NCBI GenBank assembly: GCA_025403435.1
Contig: CM046351.1
Coordinates: 28,141,421 to 28,205,420 of the forward strand
DNA: 64,000 nt
Source of the DNA: Artocarpus heterophyllus
Lineage: Eukaryota; Streptophyta; Magnoliopsida; Rosales; Moraceae
Direction of reading: 5' to 3'
Shown: one piece after another, positions 36,670 to 48,571 of the stretch
Position numbering within the stretch: position 1 is the first letter of the stretch
Layout: each line of letters opens with the position of its first letter
Notes under the pieces: model-generated
Database searches by the model: none
Told to the model about the DNA's origin: nothing
Seen by the model: the letters and a program-made list of their open reading frames with translations, nothing else
Program-made: the position numbers and the translations under genes

Positions 36670-37140
36670 TGCATTGAAAGGATGTCAAATTCTCGGCAAG
36701 TTGTGGCATGGACGTGGGAAATTCAAATCCACAATTACCCTGCTCGTCCTGCTCGACAATCAACTAATTGGTTGGCTGACATAATGACCAACTAGTTCAT
36801 TTTTTATTGCTCGGCTTTAGGTACCAGAAAACTCTCAGATTTGTTATGCCCCTCCTGTTTTTTTTACCTTAGTTTTTCACATTCTTTTTGGGTTTCTAAT
36901 TCCTTGACATTTTTCTTGGCTTTTCCAGGCAGTGTTTGATTCTTTCTGGTGTCCTGTGTGAAAGTTCAGTTGACATAAAGGTACATTTATACCTTTATAT
37001 CAGGGTTTGAAGTGTTGCTGTATACACGTTGGATGGTAACTGAGGTTCTTACTGATTTTGTTGTTTATTTCTTGCGGCTTTGCAAGCTGTCCATTTAGAG
37101 CTTGTATATCTTGTACTATAGTTTTGTATTAGATGAATGG
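36670..37140 (+). other. Likely GCP3 3' untranslated region
   Basis: Non-coding DNA after the TAG stop, rich in T, with possible poly(A) signals such as the region around 37100-37135 (ttgtatatcttgtactatag). The cleavage site cannot be fixed from sequence alone. Confidence 0.4.
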
Positions 37141-38353
37141 TAAGCAACGTGTGGTATCTGATCTTTTTTGCAGACTTTTGAGTTTCTTTTTTTCATCCAT
37201 TTTTTGTTGTTATTTGGTAGTTAATTAAAACCCCTCTTGTTGTAATTCTGAGTACTTCTGAAGCAACTAGTACGGTGTTCGTTAACAATCCTCCATTTGG
37301 AGGGCAAGTGTTTTCCTTTGTTAAATTTTAAGCCATAGACATTAGCTTGACACTTGGTAGCCAACAAAAAAAAAAAAATATCATGGGTAATGCTATTTTT
37401 TATTATTTTCATAAATTCATGGGTAACACTTCTGTTTTATTGTTTTCTTTTATATTATTGTCAGTTAATGTGATCCCACGAATTACAGTCATTACTCAAA
37501 GGCATTATTGTGCTGGTGGTAATTATGAGAATTACTGTTTTTTGATGGAATTATGATATAATTACTATTAGGTATAAAAAAGGCGTAATAATTCTGAATA
37601 GTAATGCTAAGGTGACAATGACATTAAAAACATAATCAAAACCACTTTATAAAATATGTTTTTTAGTGCTCTCAGCTTGTTATTGAAATGTGTTTTGGAA
37701 TCTTGGTTTTAACTAAAATTTTGTGTTGTTATAGTATAAAATTCTTATATGCTACAGTATAAAACACTCATGATGTAGTATTTTTAACCAAAATTACTTT
37801 AAACCATATTTTTCAAAAACTGTATGATTTATAATCTATCTACTTGTCAAAGCCAAGGTTTTTCACTTTTACCTATTGGCATTCAGGTTTGCTAGCTGCG
37901 ACGTCTAGTGCAGCCATAGTAAGAGACTATAAAGAGCCACAAGATCAAAAGAAACATTTGAAGGAGAAAGGGACTGTAGCTCATTCGAGAGGATAGTTTA
38001 AATTAATAGTTAGAATTTAAGGCGCAGAAACAATTTGAATTTGCTGAGAAAAAAACATTGTAGCAAAACTAGTTCGAACTAGATTATCAAACAACATAAA
38101 AGTTTAGAATTAGGATTAACAGCAGTGGTAAATGAGTGGATTTTCTGCATGTCCACATTTATAAGGGAGAATAATGTATGCATACAAAATGAATTAAACC
38201 CTGTAATTTCGAAAAGTGAGGGCTTAATAAAAGGCAATTCTCTATTTGCATATTCAAACTTCCATGACAAATTTCTCCATCTTCCAAGACCTTTCAAATT
38301 AGAAAACAAAAAACTCCGTTTAAGGGGTTTCCTTGTGCCAAGACTTGGGATTG
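37141..38353. other. Spacer between GCP3 and MAG, convergent genes
   Basis: AT-rich with no gene. It holds a MITE-like copy at about 37640-37830 ('ttatagtataaaattcttat', 'gctacagtataaaacactca') of the family described at 5134. GCP3 and MAG point toward each other here, so both 3' ends lie in this interval. Confidence 0.5.
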
Positions 38354-40539
38354 TCAGGGTGCCCTGAGAGTGTTCTTAGGAGCACTTATCCAAGGAGTAC
38401 CAGCAACAGCAAATCTCCACAATGCATTTACATGCTCAGGCAAAGCATATTCAATACCGACACGTGGACCAATCAACATCTTTTCAGGCTCGGGACCATC
38501 TAAGATTTCCAAACCACCTGGCCAGAACCAATATTTCATCTGTTTTTAGAACCGAGAAAATTGCAGTCAGATTTCACTACTTGAGCGTGGCATGATGGCT
38601 TTGCTAAAACATACCAGGAGTGTAAAGCGGATGGTTGGACCATTCTGTTGAAAGTCCCAATGCTTGCCCAACCTAATAATAAAGCCGCACAAACACTACT
38701 TAGTCCAACAACATTTGTTAACAAATTTTATGTTTGTATCCTACAGTTGTTGGCCTAGGTTTCAGTTTTAGTTTCCATAAATGCTTAGTATTGTCTCCAT
38801 CATGATTACCCTCTTGAGAGAGAATTCTCTCACATCAAGCTGATATTGGTAAAGAACAATGTTTCACTAGTGTAAAGCTTTTAGTTGCTATAGTGTAAAC
38901 CTCTCACATGCTACAATGATTAGAAAAAATAAGCTACAGTATAAAGCTCTCGTATGCTAAAGTTTCCAATTCAAAAGTTTCCAATCTAAAGACACTTTTC
39001 AAACACCCCAATAGCTAGTACTACAATGCCTTAACCGTTTCATAAGAGGATGTATTTATGCACATTCCTACATTTCTTTTATCAATCAATATTAACATTT
39101 TTCATTAGAGACATAAAAAACAAAAAAGATCTCAATTTGCATGCAGTTAGTTGCATTTCAGACTGATTATCACATTTGAAACTTTGAAAGTTTCCCATTA
39201 GCTACTTTCGCATTACACCTCCGAAGTTACTAATTAGAAAGCCAAACACAATACATGTAGATATGGACATATAACCTAAAAGAAGTAATGTAACAATAGT
39301 AAAGACGCTGACCTTCCCAGGTCCAGTAAGTAGAACAGGCTTATCAGTCTTCTGACCTCGACGCTGCTGAATGGTTTCCAATCCTAAATATCATTTCATG
39401 ATCATGGGCATATAAATATTAACAATGAAAAAGATTCATTAGCCTAGCATATGAACACTTGATTCAGTGAGATTCTTAACAAAAGGGCAATTTCAAGCTC
39501 TAGCTAAAGATTAATGAACAGCAAAGAAACCAAAAAAAAAAAATTACCACTAATTGGAGCACAGGAACGTATCAAAACTGCAGCCCCAACTCCTTCCTTG
39601 TCAGCAACAACGTTGAGCATCATATGAAGACCATAGCAAAGATATACATACGCATGCCCACCTGGTCCAAACTTTCACACCACCAAAAAAAAAAAAAATC
39701 CACAATATCACTTCTTGTGCATTAAAAACCACAATAAGCACCATAAGTAGAGAATTCGAATCCGCGCCCAAGTTCAAAAACGGCATCAAAATTTTTAGAA
39801 ACAAGTGGTGAGAAGGAATAATGCAAATCTTACAACAGGGGCAGTTCTTGCCGTGATCCCAAATCTACCATGACAAGCTGAGTCATTTGGTCTGTAAGCT
39901 TCTACCTGTCATCACATTTTCTTTCTTTTTTGTTACACATTGCACAACATGAGATATGGGTAATATTTATTTGTAATTAATACCTAAGTTAGTTCCCTAG
40001 GAATAAGTAATCGTTAGGAATGTTTTTATGTGATCAAAGTTGCGTTATAAAAGAAAGAAAATATACGAAAGTGACAGAATTTGACAGTCTCAAACGGAAC
40101 TGTACCCAAAATTGTTATTATTTACAGTATTGGACTTTACTGGATGAAAAATTGACAAGTTAGCATAGCTCAAAATGCCAGACATGACCCAAGACTCCAA
40201 AATCATCCCATTTCTCGGAAAACAAACAGAAAAAGGGAAGAACGAATGTGGGCATGATCACCTCACCTCAGTAATCTGAAGAACGACGTCGTCCCTCCTC
40301 AGGAACTTGCCGAGCAAGCGAGGGGCGAGGTCCAGGGCGTCAATTTGGAAGAACGAGGAGGGCAATATCGTCATTTTATGGGCTGAAAGTTCAGAGACGG
40401 GGGATGGGTTCGGTTCGGGTTTGGCCCTGACGGTGACCGATTGTAATCGCTGACTCGGGCGAGTCTCGTCGTCGTCGGTTCTGGTGAGAACGGGTTTGGA
40501 TTTGGCGGCGACTCGCTTGAACCGCCGAGTTCTTTTCAT
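38354..40539 (-). CDS. MAG: DNA-3-methyladenine glycosylase (MAG, AAG/MPG family)
   Basis: Six exons on minus: 40539-40267, 39905-39834, 39671-39548, 39383-39313, 38672-38615 and 38517-38354; all introns GT-AG; total 762 nt, 253 aa, matching the Arabidopsis length of about 254. The enzyme removes alkylated purines, mainly 3-methyladenine, starting base-excision repair in the nucleus. [17 protein letters not shown] is the family N-terminus. [16 protein letters not shown] in exon 2 carries the equivalents of the human AAG catalytic Glu125 and pocket residues Tyr127 and His136 (here about E93, Y95, H103). [19 protein letters not shown] and the C-terminal [20 protein letters not shown] follow. 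I chose the ATG at 40539 (MKRTRR) rather than 40596 because homologues start with a short basic tail there. The basic N-terminus could act in nuclear or organellar targeting. A MITE-like repeat lies in the 640-bp fourth intron. Confidence 0.95.
38850..39010. repeat. MITE-like repeat inside MAG intron 4
   Basis: Phrases 'gtgtaaacctctcacatgct' and 'gctacagtataaagctctcg' place it in the family at 5134. It ends near ttttcaaacacc. It lies away from both splice sites. Confidence 0.42.
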
Positions 40540-40959
40540 TTTGCAGTTGAACGTGAAAGGAAACAAAGTCAATTCCGACCACTTTACCTTTCCCATTTTT
40601 CTTAAACTTTTGGCGGGCCTGCTATTATTAGTGGAATTGCAAAGACTTATAAGTATAAGGGCAAATTGGGAAAATGGAAGAATAAATCTAAGAACAAATT
40701 TGCGTTGGAAAAAAAATTCTTTTTATCTTCCTAGGATTATAAGCCGCTGTTTGTAAAAAAACTGTGAATCTAGTCTAATATGTTATATAATTTTTACATT
40801 AGATGTCATTGGTTTGTTAGTAGTAAGTTATGATCTTATGAGGTTAAATAAAATTACTAGAAAAATGTTAAAAACAAATCTCATTACGGACCTTGACTTT
40901 TATAAAGTTTCGCGAATTTATGAAATTGTTCAAATTAATTTTTTTAGTTAACTATTAAA
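40540..40959. other. MAG upstream region
   Basis: The promoter and leader of MAG must lie here on minus. I see no convincing TATA box or known motif at a fixed distance. No gene on plus. Confidence 0.4.
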
Positions 40960-41140
40960 AGTATATAGATTGTTTGGTAATTTAGTTATAACTGAAGTTT
41001 AAAGTTTTAAAACTGTAGTATGTGAGAGCTTTATATAGTAACAACTTTTTACTTTTTACTTTTTACGGTAGCTGATAAGAGCTTTATACTATTTACAGTT
41101 AAATTGATGGGTTAAAACTGAAGTACCAAACAAATACTTA
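40960..41140. repeat. MITE with TTTGGTA/TACCAAA ends
   Basis: Begins tgtttggtaatttagtta and ends aactgaagtaccaaaca, imperfect inverted repeats. The inside has 'ctgtagtatgtgagagcttt' twice in variant form. This is the best-defined copy of the family found at six sites in the window. Confidence 0.58.
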
Positions 41141-41607
41141 ATAGAAAAATGATCCAAAAAAAAGATGTAATTTCACATGTTAGGAACAATTATTAAGTAA
41201 AAATTGTGTTTTTTTAGTTATGAACATTTTTTTTCCTGTTGAGATTATAATGGATAATTTTAAACAGCTCACGGCAGTTTATGGACTGTCTAATACATTT
41301 TAAAAGTTAGTCTTTAAATCATAGTCAAATTTCATTATAGTTAATAATAAGATGGACAATAATTTAGGGATTAAGAAGAAAATGGGCCCAAGCTTAAAGA
41401 TTCTTTACAAATAATGAATTTTCATGATTATCATCATTTAAAGATTTGATTTTAATAAATATCATAGATGTTTATTTGTGATATAACTTAACATGTAACA
41501 TAAATGATAATATGACATAAATTTTTCTAAGTGTAGCATAAATAAATATAATTTTTAAAAGTGTAGCATAACATATAATTTTCTCTAATCTTAAAGGTTA
41601 ATCCAAA

Positions 41608-41774
41608 TTTAGGCCCAGTTTGGTTTCATTTTTAGAATTTTTGGAAATGTTTTTACACTTTTTTTGAGGTAAAAATTTTAAAAACACTCTCAGTATAATT
41701 TTCAAAAAATTTTCATTTTCTAAAACAAAAACATTTTTACCTATTTTAAAAATAATACTAAACGGCCCCTTAGT
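41608..41774. repeat. hAT-like MITE, 167 bp
   Basis: Left edge taggcccagtttggtttcat and right edge atactaaacggcccctta are imperfect inverted repeats; poly-A/T internal arms (tttttagaatttttgg; ccaattttaaa-like) also pair. No clear 8-bp TSD. Confidence 0.55.
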
Positions 41775-42826
41775 GTTTAGTTGTTGTTTCACTCGTGGGC
41801 ACAAATATCGGTGAAATTTTGAAAATTTACTGAAATATCTTTCCACTATAATATTGATTTTGGTAAAATATCAAAGAAATATCAAAAATATTGGTAAAAT
41901 ATCTATATAAGAAAATCTCTAGTGTATTTTGTACAAAATTTTGGTACATATCATTGAAATTTTAACCAAATTTTGGTAATGTCAGAAATTACAAAATTTA
42001 ATAGATTTTTTTTCTCAAGTTAGAATCCCAAACATGTTTTAGCCCACATACTTTCCTTGTATTGACAAATCTTATATGTATGAAACTTATTACGTAAAAC
42101 ATGTTCATTTATGTTTCTATTTAATGTTTATTGTATGTTAAAGTATTAGAGATATACTTATTATAAAATTTTCATAATTTTTGTAATTTTTAACAAAATT
42201 TCTACTAATATTGATATTTTTTCCAAAATTTTTATAAAATTGAGGTACCGATATTTCAATCAATATTGATATTTTCATCCTTTGTCTCACTTTATTTATA
42301 CAATAAAAATGCCACAAAAATTCATTTGTGAACTAAATAAGTTGCAACTTCAATACTTCGTCATTGATGTGTCAATTTTTTTATGTCATTAATCATGTAT
42401 GGGTCATGTGACTATTTAATAATTGTAATATAGTCGTTTACTGTATAACAATTATAATATAGTAATTTAAACGACATAGACTTTAAAATTAAGAAAATTA
42501 TTAAAAAATTACAAATGTTTTCTCGCTCTAACCCAAATTGTAGCCTTTTTCTTTGCTTGAAATCCTTATATCACCATCATATTCATAAACTTCAATTACT
42601 CACTAATCATATGACCTATATGTGATTTAAACCGTTTAGAATTTGATGCTCTATTAACAAAAGATTTAGAGTTGTAACTTTCATAATAGGCTTTAAGATG
42701 ATTTTGTCATTTTGAGTTGTACAAGGAAAGGTGAGACAACCCCTTTATGAAAAGCGCCAAATGTCTTGGTTTGGCTCTTGATGTTTAGTTTCAAACATCT
42801 AGCTGCCTTGAGGTTTTTGAAATAAG
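41775..42826. other. AT-rich spacer, no gene
   Basis: Contains many repeats of the type 'aaatatcaaaaatattggta' between 41870 and 42270 with internal inverted symmetry. No coding or RNA gene seen. Confidence 0.45.
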
Positions 42827-43286
42827 GCAAAATTTCATTTTAGTATCATATGTTATATCAAAATTTGAGTTTGATACTTTCTGTTTTGAAAAATTTTATG
42901 CCGGTACCTCGACCTTTAAAAAAATCTTTTTTTAATACATCGAAGCCCTTTTTAGGACACAAAAAAACAAAATTATCTTTTTTATAAAATATAATCAGTT
43001 GACTGAAATTTTAAGTAAAAGATTTGTTATGCTTGCAACGAAACGCTCAAATGCCTAGAACCTAACCAAACACTTTTTTTAAAAAATTTTATTACTCAAA
43101 ATTTCGGTCAACTAATTATATTTTATAAAAAAGATAATTTTGTTTTTTCGTGTCCTAAAAAAGGGCTCCAAAATACCCAAAAAAAAGATTTTCTAAAAAG
43201 TTGAGATGCCGGCATAAAAGTTTCCTAAACATAGGTATCAAACTCATATTTCAATTAACATATGGTACTAAAATGAAAATTTTCTT
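42827..43286. repeat. Long fold-back element, about 460 bp
   Basis: Almost perfectly palindromic: the left arm (aaaatttcattttagtatca, then atgccggtacctcgac, then aggacacaaaaaaacaaaat) is repeated inverted on the right (attttgttttttcgtgtcct, then gatgccggcat, then gtactaaaatgaaaattttc). Arms are about 190 bp with an 80-bp centre around 43030-43090. A transcript through it would fold into a long hairpin. No coding capacity. Confidence 0.82.
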
Positions 43287-43549
43287 TTGAAATATATAAT
43301 TTGGCCTTTTAGTTAGTAGATTGTTTTTTTGAATAAAATATATCACAAAAATGACTCATAAGGATTATAAGATAGACAAATAAGGATTATAAGAGAGACA
43401 AATGATTGTGTCAATTGTTTTTCTTTCTTTTTTTTTTTTTGACATAGGCTTTAATATGATTGCTTATTTCTTCTAAATTATTTTATTTCTTTTAAAATTG
43501 TTACAACTAATATATGTGCTATATTTCCTAAATAAATAGTTGGTTTACT

Positions 43550-43990
43550 AGTATTTTAATACCCTATGTTTTAGAGAAACATCACATTAGTACCCTACTA
43601 TTTAAAAAATATTAAAACGATAACCAATAGCTTTTAAAAAGTGTAATTTTGGTACCATAAACCTGGGTTTTGTGACATAAAATTAATTAACCCAAAATTA
43701 GTTTCGTAAAATTATTAACAAAAAATCACGAAAAAAGATTAAATAGACCTCATCATAGAAAATTATATATGTAGATTTTTTTCTTTTTCATATTGTATTT
43801 ATTTTCTTTTATAATTTTATAAAACTACTTTGGAGTTTATTAATAAAATAGTAAGTCAAAAATTTTACTTCACAAAATACAAATATCAGATATCAAAATG
43901 ATTTTTTTAAAAACTACAAGGTACTATTTTGCTATTTTCCAAACAACAGTATACCAATGTTAAGTTTCCTTAAAACATAGAGTAGAAAAA
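43550..43990. repeat. Fold-back element, about 440 bp
   Basis: The left end (taccctatgttttagagaaa, then acattagtaccctactattt) matches the reverse complement of the right end (tactctatgttttaaggaaa, then acattggtatactgttgttt). The centre is AT-rich without coding frames. Confidence 0.68.
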
Positions 43991-44146
43991 ATAATAAAAA
44001 CCCTAGATAGTCCTATAACAGAGGGATCAAAACTATATAATTCAAAAAACCTCAAGGTATCTAGATATCTAAAACCAAATGTTAGGGTCGAAATTGAGAC
44101 AATATACATTTTTCACGGGTTTTTGTGTAAATAATATAAAATGTAT

Positions 44147-45062
44147 AGTTAATTTCATAAATAGTCTTTGACATTCACCCTCAGTTGTACTTTAGTCGTT
44201 AACATGCAAAAGGTCTCACTTTAGTACTTAATCTATTATTTTGATTTAATTTCGGTTCACTTATTAGTTAGGCATTAAATATTTAACAAAAAACTTTTAG
44301 ATTGTCTTACTTTGGTCCCTAACTTATTACTTTGTTTCCCTTTTGGTCCATCTATTATAACTCAGAGTTATTAGAGACTAAATGTAAAAAATTAAAGTGA
44401 AAAATTAAATATAACGGTTTTTTATGCATATAATTAAAAAAGATAGCAACTTTATCCTATTATTAGTAACGTGAAATTTAATTTAAGAAAATAAGTAGAA
44501 TTTTTTATATGAATATATATATATATATATATATATATTAGATAATCATACGTTTTAAATAACAAGTATACATTATGATTGATATATAAACAAATACATA
44601 TTATGCTGAATATTTATAATTCTGAATTTCATATTTACTATACATACACGTGCGTATAATATATGTTATTAAATATTCAACTTTACCTTTTTTTAATTAA
44701 AGCTCTTTAAAAAAACAATATGATAAATTGTTCTTATTTTAGTTACATGAATCAAAATAATTGTATTTAGTTTCTCACTTTAGTTTTTTTAATTAATTTT
44801 GATCTCTAATAATACTTTGTTAATAGAGAGACTAAAACTAAAACCAAATAATAGAATAGGGATTAAAAGTAAAATAAAATAATAAATTAAGGACCAAAAG
44901 AGAAATATTAAGAATATTATGTTAAATATTAAGTATTTAACTGGCGGAGGGACTAAAACGGAAGCAAAGTAATGTATCAAGGATTAAAATGAGACTTTTT
45001 AACATTGGAGGACTAAAATGAGATTGAAGGTAAACTCAGGGGTTGTTTGTGAGATTAACCTT
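44147..45062. repeat. Fold-back element, about 915 bp
   Basis: The left arm ('cattcaccctcagttgtact', 'ttagtcgttaacatg', 'aggtctcactttagtactta') pairs with the right arm, whose reverse complement reads 'ccttcaatctcattttagtc', 'ctccaatgttaa', 'agtctcattttaatcctt'. Arms run at least 150 bp and similarity seems to continue inwards. An AT microsatellite sits at about 44513-44540. Confidence 0.72.
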
Positions 45063-45839
45063 AAATTTTTTTTTAAAAAAAAAGAATAAGAAAGGGACAA
45101 GGACAAAAATGGCACAATAAGAGGGGGAATAAAAATTAATAGCGTAGTTTTAGGAAAAAGAAATTAATAACATAATTCATATATGAACTTTCAATAATTT
45201 CCGAAATACCTTTGTCTTCCCCACCCACACACCATTCCTGTTCGTTGCTACTCCTCTCATCTGGCAATGATGGCGGTCACTTCCTCAATTTCTAATGGGC
45301 CAGAAAAGGTAACAAATGGCCAGATCTTTGTACGAAATCAGAGACGTGCTACAAACCAACTCCGTGTGATTACGACTTTGGCGCTTTCGAGCTCGACATC
45401 GTCTTCTTTGCTCACTTCCTCCTTAACATTGTTTTCTCCGACACGAGTTCTGATTCGTTGGACTTAGCCACGAGGCGCAGCGATCGTCGTGATGTTGCCA
45501 TTCACCAAGGTTGAGCGCTGCGGTAGATGGGAGCCGAAGATTGAGAGAGAGAATGAGAGGCAAGAAAATTGCGACGGGAGTCTGACCTCATGACACCTCA
45601 CGACCGTCGTCGCCATCCCACCACAAACTCGCCGGCACTGTTTGGCCACGAGCTCGTCGTCGCCGTGCCGTCATCATCGAGGAGAGGGGGAGGAAGTATA
45701 GAGAGTTTCTAATTTGGACTTAAGACTAGAGTTAAAGTTAGAGTTAAAGTTAGGATTAATATTTAGGTTTTTCAATTTGGGGCTGATTGAATTTGAGGTG
45801 AACAGGTTAATTAATTTCATTGGGTTCATTTCAAAAAGC
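45063..45839. other. GC-richer island of unknown origin
   Basis: From about 45230 to 45700 the composition turns GC-rich, with repeats such as 'cgtcgtcgcc' and 'ctcgtcgtcgccgtgccg'. Frames are short (under 70 codons on either strand) and show no domain. The tract may be captured DNA in a transposon or an old leader exon. Confidence 0.35.
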
Positions 45840-46059
45840 CCCAAAAAAGGGAGGCTTTGACAAATGACTTAAAAGAAGAAGTAGTTTTTGATAAGTAGAC
45901 CTAAAAATCTCATAATTGGATAAATAGTCCAAATGTCATGTCATGCCTTCCACCTCAAAAAAAATTTTGCCATGTAAATGCACTAGCTCAGCATAGCAAC
46001 AGGGGGCAACAGGGGGCAACAGGGTTGAGAAAAAAAAAAAAAAAAAACCCAATCCCTGG

Positions 46060-46310
46060 TTCTATTTTTTCAACACGTTCTTTCCCTGCCTGTGGCGGTT
46101 TCCCTCATCCCCAGCCATCCCAAATTAGCAGCTGATTTTGAGCTTTCGCCCAAACTAGTCCCTCATCTCCAGCCTTCGCAAGCTCCACCAAACTTCTTCT
46201 TTTCTTCTTCAGTTGACCAGGTCGTGGCTTGGCAATAGCTCTTCTTCTTCTCCATCTTATTCAGCCCCATTGATCGCAGGTGGTCTCCATTGATAACAGC
46301 ACCAGGTATT
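46060..46310 (+). other. Possible noncoding first exon of the transposase gene
   Basis: A pyrimidine-rich stretch with 'cttcttcttctccatcttat' ends at a good donor (accag|gtatttcc, near 46303). An acceptor (ttttgcag|ttcagtaact, 48558) lies 14 bp before the ATG at 48572. A long leader intron is common for such genes, but there is no direct proof. Confidence 0.3.
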
Positions 46311-48557
46311 TCCATCCCCCTTTTTTAGTCCCAGATCTTTATTCTTTTAATTGCTACACTCAACACCAGTGAAGAAATGGGTATTGTCGAAATTTTTTCT
46401 TGTCTCACACACAAATATATATAATAAAAAAAAGAATCAATGCTGTAATTTGGGAAAAAAAAAGAGTTGAATAATTATCAATAAAGTGGAACTCATATTT
46501 GCCCACAATTAAAGGTAATGTATATGTTTCCACGATGATGTCTTGGTCTTTTTCAGAGAAAGTGGCCGATTTCTATTCTTTATCGAATGACATTGTTAAT
46601 GCAAGAAGTTTGGTAGGGTTGTCCTTGGGATCCCTTACATAAGAAAAATAAAAGGGTATGGTCAAATTGCCGTTTAAGCTGTTTTTAATTGTGAAAATAA
46701 ATTACTAGGTGAATCAAAAGTTTGCATCAGATTTTATCAACAAAAAAGTGCTGCATATATGTTACTTAATATGTGTTTATGCTTGTAGTCTCTGTTTAAT
46801 TATGCCATGTCTATGGCTTAGTTTGAGTTGTAATCTTTATGCTTATGCTTGAGCGGCTCATTTGATGATTGTGTTATGGACAAAACTCATAGCAGAACTT
46901 ATTGCCCCACTTACTAATGGGCAATTTCAGTCAAAAGGAATTAGTTGTTTTTGCTCAATCATGAGTAAGAGGGCTTTCCTTTTGTCCTCAATTCAATCAT
47001 ATATACTAGTGCTAATATTATTGGGATATGAGCATATTAGAATTCTATACAAAATGTGTACAAGTAATGTTTGGATGTATATCTATCATTCTTCACCACG
47101 TTTTTTCAACAGCGCAATTGAAACCATAAATTTTTAGTTAAAACCAAATTATATTTAGGAACTATTGATTTTGCTATGTTCTTAATTATATAACATAGGG
47201 TCCCACCACATGTGATAAGGGTTGTTTTTCAAATGCATGAATTGTTTTTAAACACTGTCAAAATCCAAGTCATATAACCATTTATTGAAGAAAACTTTAG
47301 TGGTACTAAAAAAATGGCTAAAGAGTATTGGCCATGATTCATGGTTAGAATTGAGTGATAGTGGGAAAAAAAACCAAAATCTATTCACGGTAGACAGTCT
47401 AAGAATTAAAAGTTTTTTTTTCCTTGAATTGAGAATTTTTACTATAGGAACACAAAATTGGGCTGACCCATCAAAGTGTTCAATTCATTGGAGAGAGAGA
47501 GGTCTAAGAAGAAACTGAAAGAAAGACCTTCAATTTGTCAAAAATGCATAGGAAAGAGAGAGGTAATAAGGACAGGACCGAAAGAGCAGAAAAGAAGACA
47601 AATTGCCTTGTTAATCAAACTTAACCAACTATCTGTAACCCCTAATTGGTAGAGGTAGAGAATTAGCAAAGTCCAAGAGAGCTATAATTACTTTCTTTTT
47701 TTAAAAAAAGACTCTCTCAAAAGCTGAAAGAAAAGGATTTGTCTTTTAAAGCTTGGTCACTTACAGTAGAATTTCTACAGTGTGAATTTGATCCACGCGG
47801 TAGGTAAAATATTGGATTACTTATTAAGTAAAATATCCAATGGAGAATGCACACAACAAGGTATTGAGTTAAAACTTTTACACATCTATCTTTTGATTAT
47901 ACTTATTTATATTTTTGTCCTTTAGAAATTAGCAAAACCATAAAAGTTAAAAATACAAAAGAAACAACAAGAGGCCAATCCAAATTATAGACCTTTATTG
48001 CTAGTAATTCGAAAAAAAAAAAAAAACAGTAGTCCTAACCTTGCCCCCTTTTATCTCCCTCAAGGGTCTAAATATATATGTTGTAGAAAGCTACAAATCA
48101 TAAAGGCATAGACTTCTAGTAGTTCTTTGAAGAAGCAAAGTTAATTGGCTAAGTAAAACTATAAAAGCAACATTTTATCTTTTTCTTTTCTCTCTTTTTT
48201 TTTTTTAATAAATCCAAGTGGCTATTGATATATTATGAGATTTCTATTTTCTGTCCACCACATTTTGCTTTCTATTTTCTATGGGTGAACTATTTTGGGT
48301 AGGTAGATTATGAGATTAATTGGTTGTGATATTCTTATTTCAAATAAAAATAAAACAAATAAAAAATATAACTCAGCGGAGAGAGATTTGATCACTGACA
48401 TCAATCTATATCTATGTAATTATTAATAGCATTAGTTGTTAATCTTGCAATGGTGCTTTGTTTTGTTTGGATTGGAATTGTTAGTAGCATATTTTGATTG
48501 AACTAGCATTGAAGATTTGCCTAAAAGTCATTATTTAATAATTTGTTCTAGTTTTGC
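46311..48557. other. AT-rich stretch before the transposase, no gene
   Basis: No frame longer than about 90 codons and no domain. It is either leader intron of the MULE transposase or an older insertion. Confidence 0.4.
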
Positions 48558-48571
48558 AGTTCAGTAACTAA

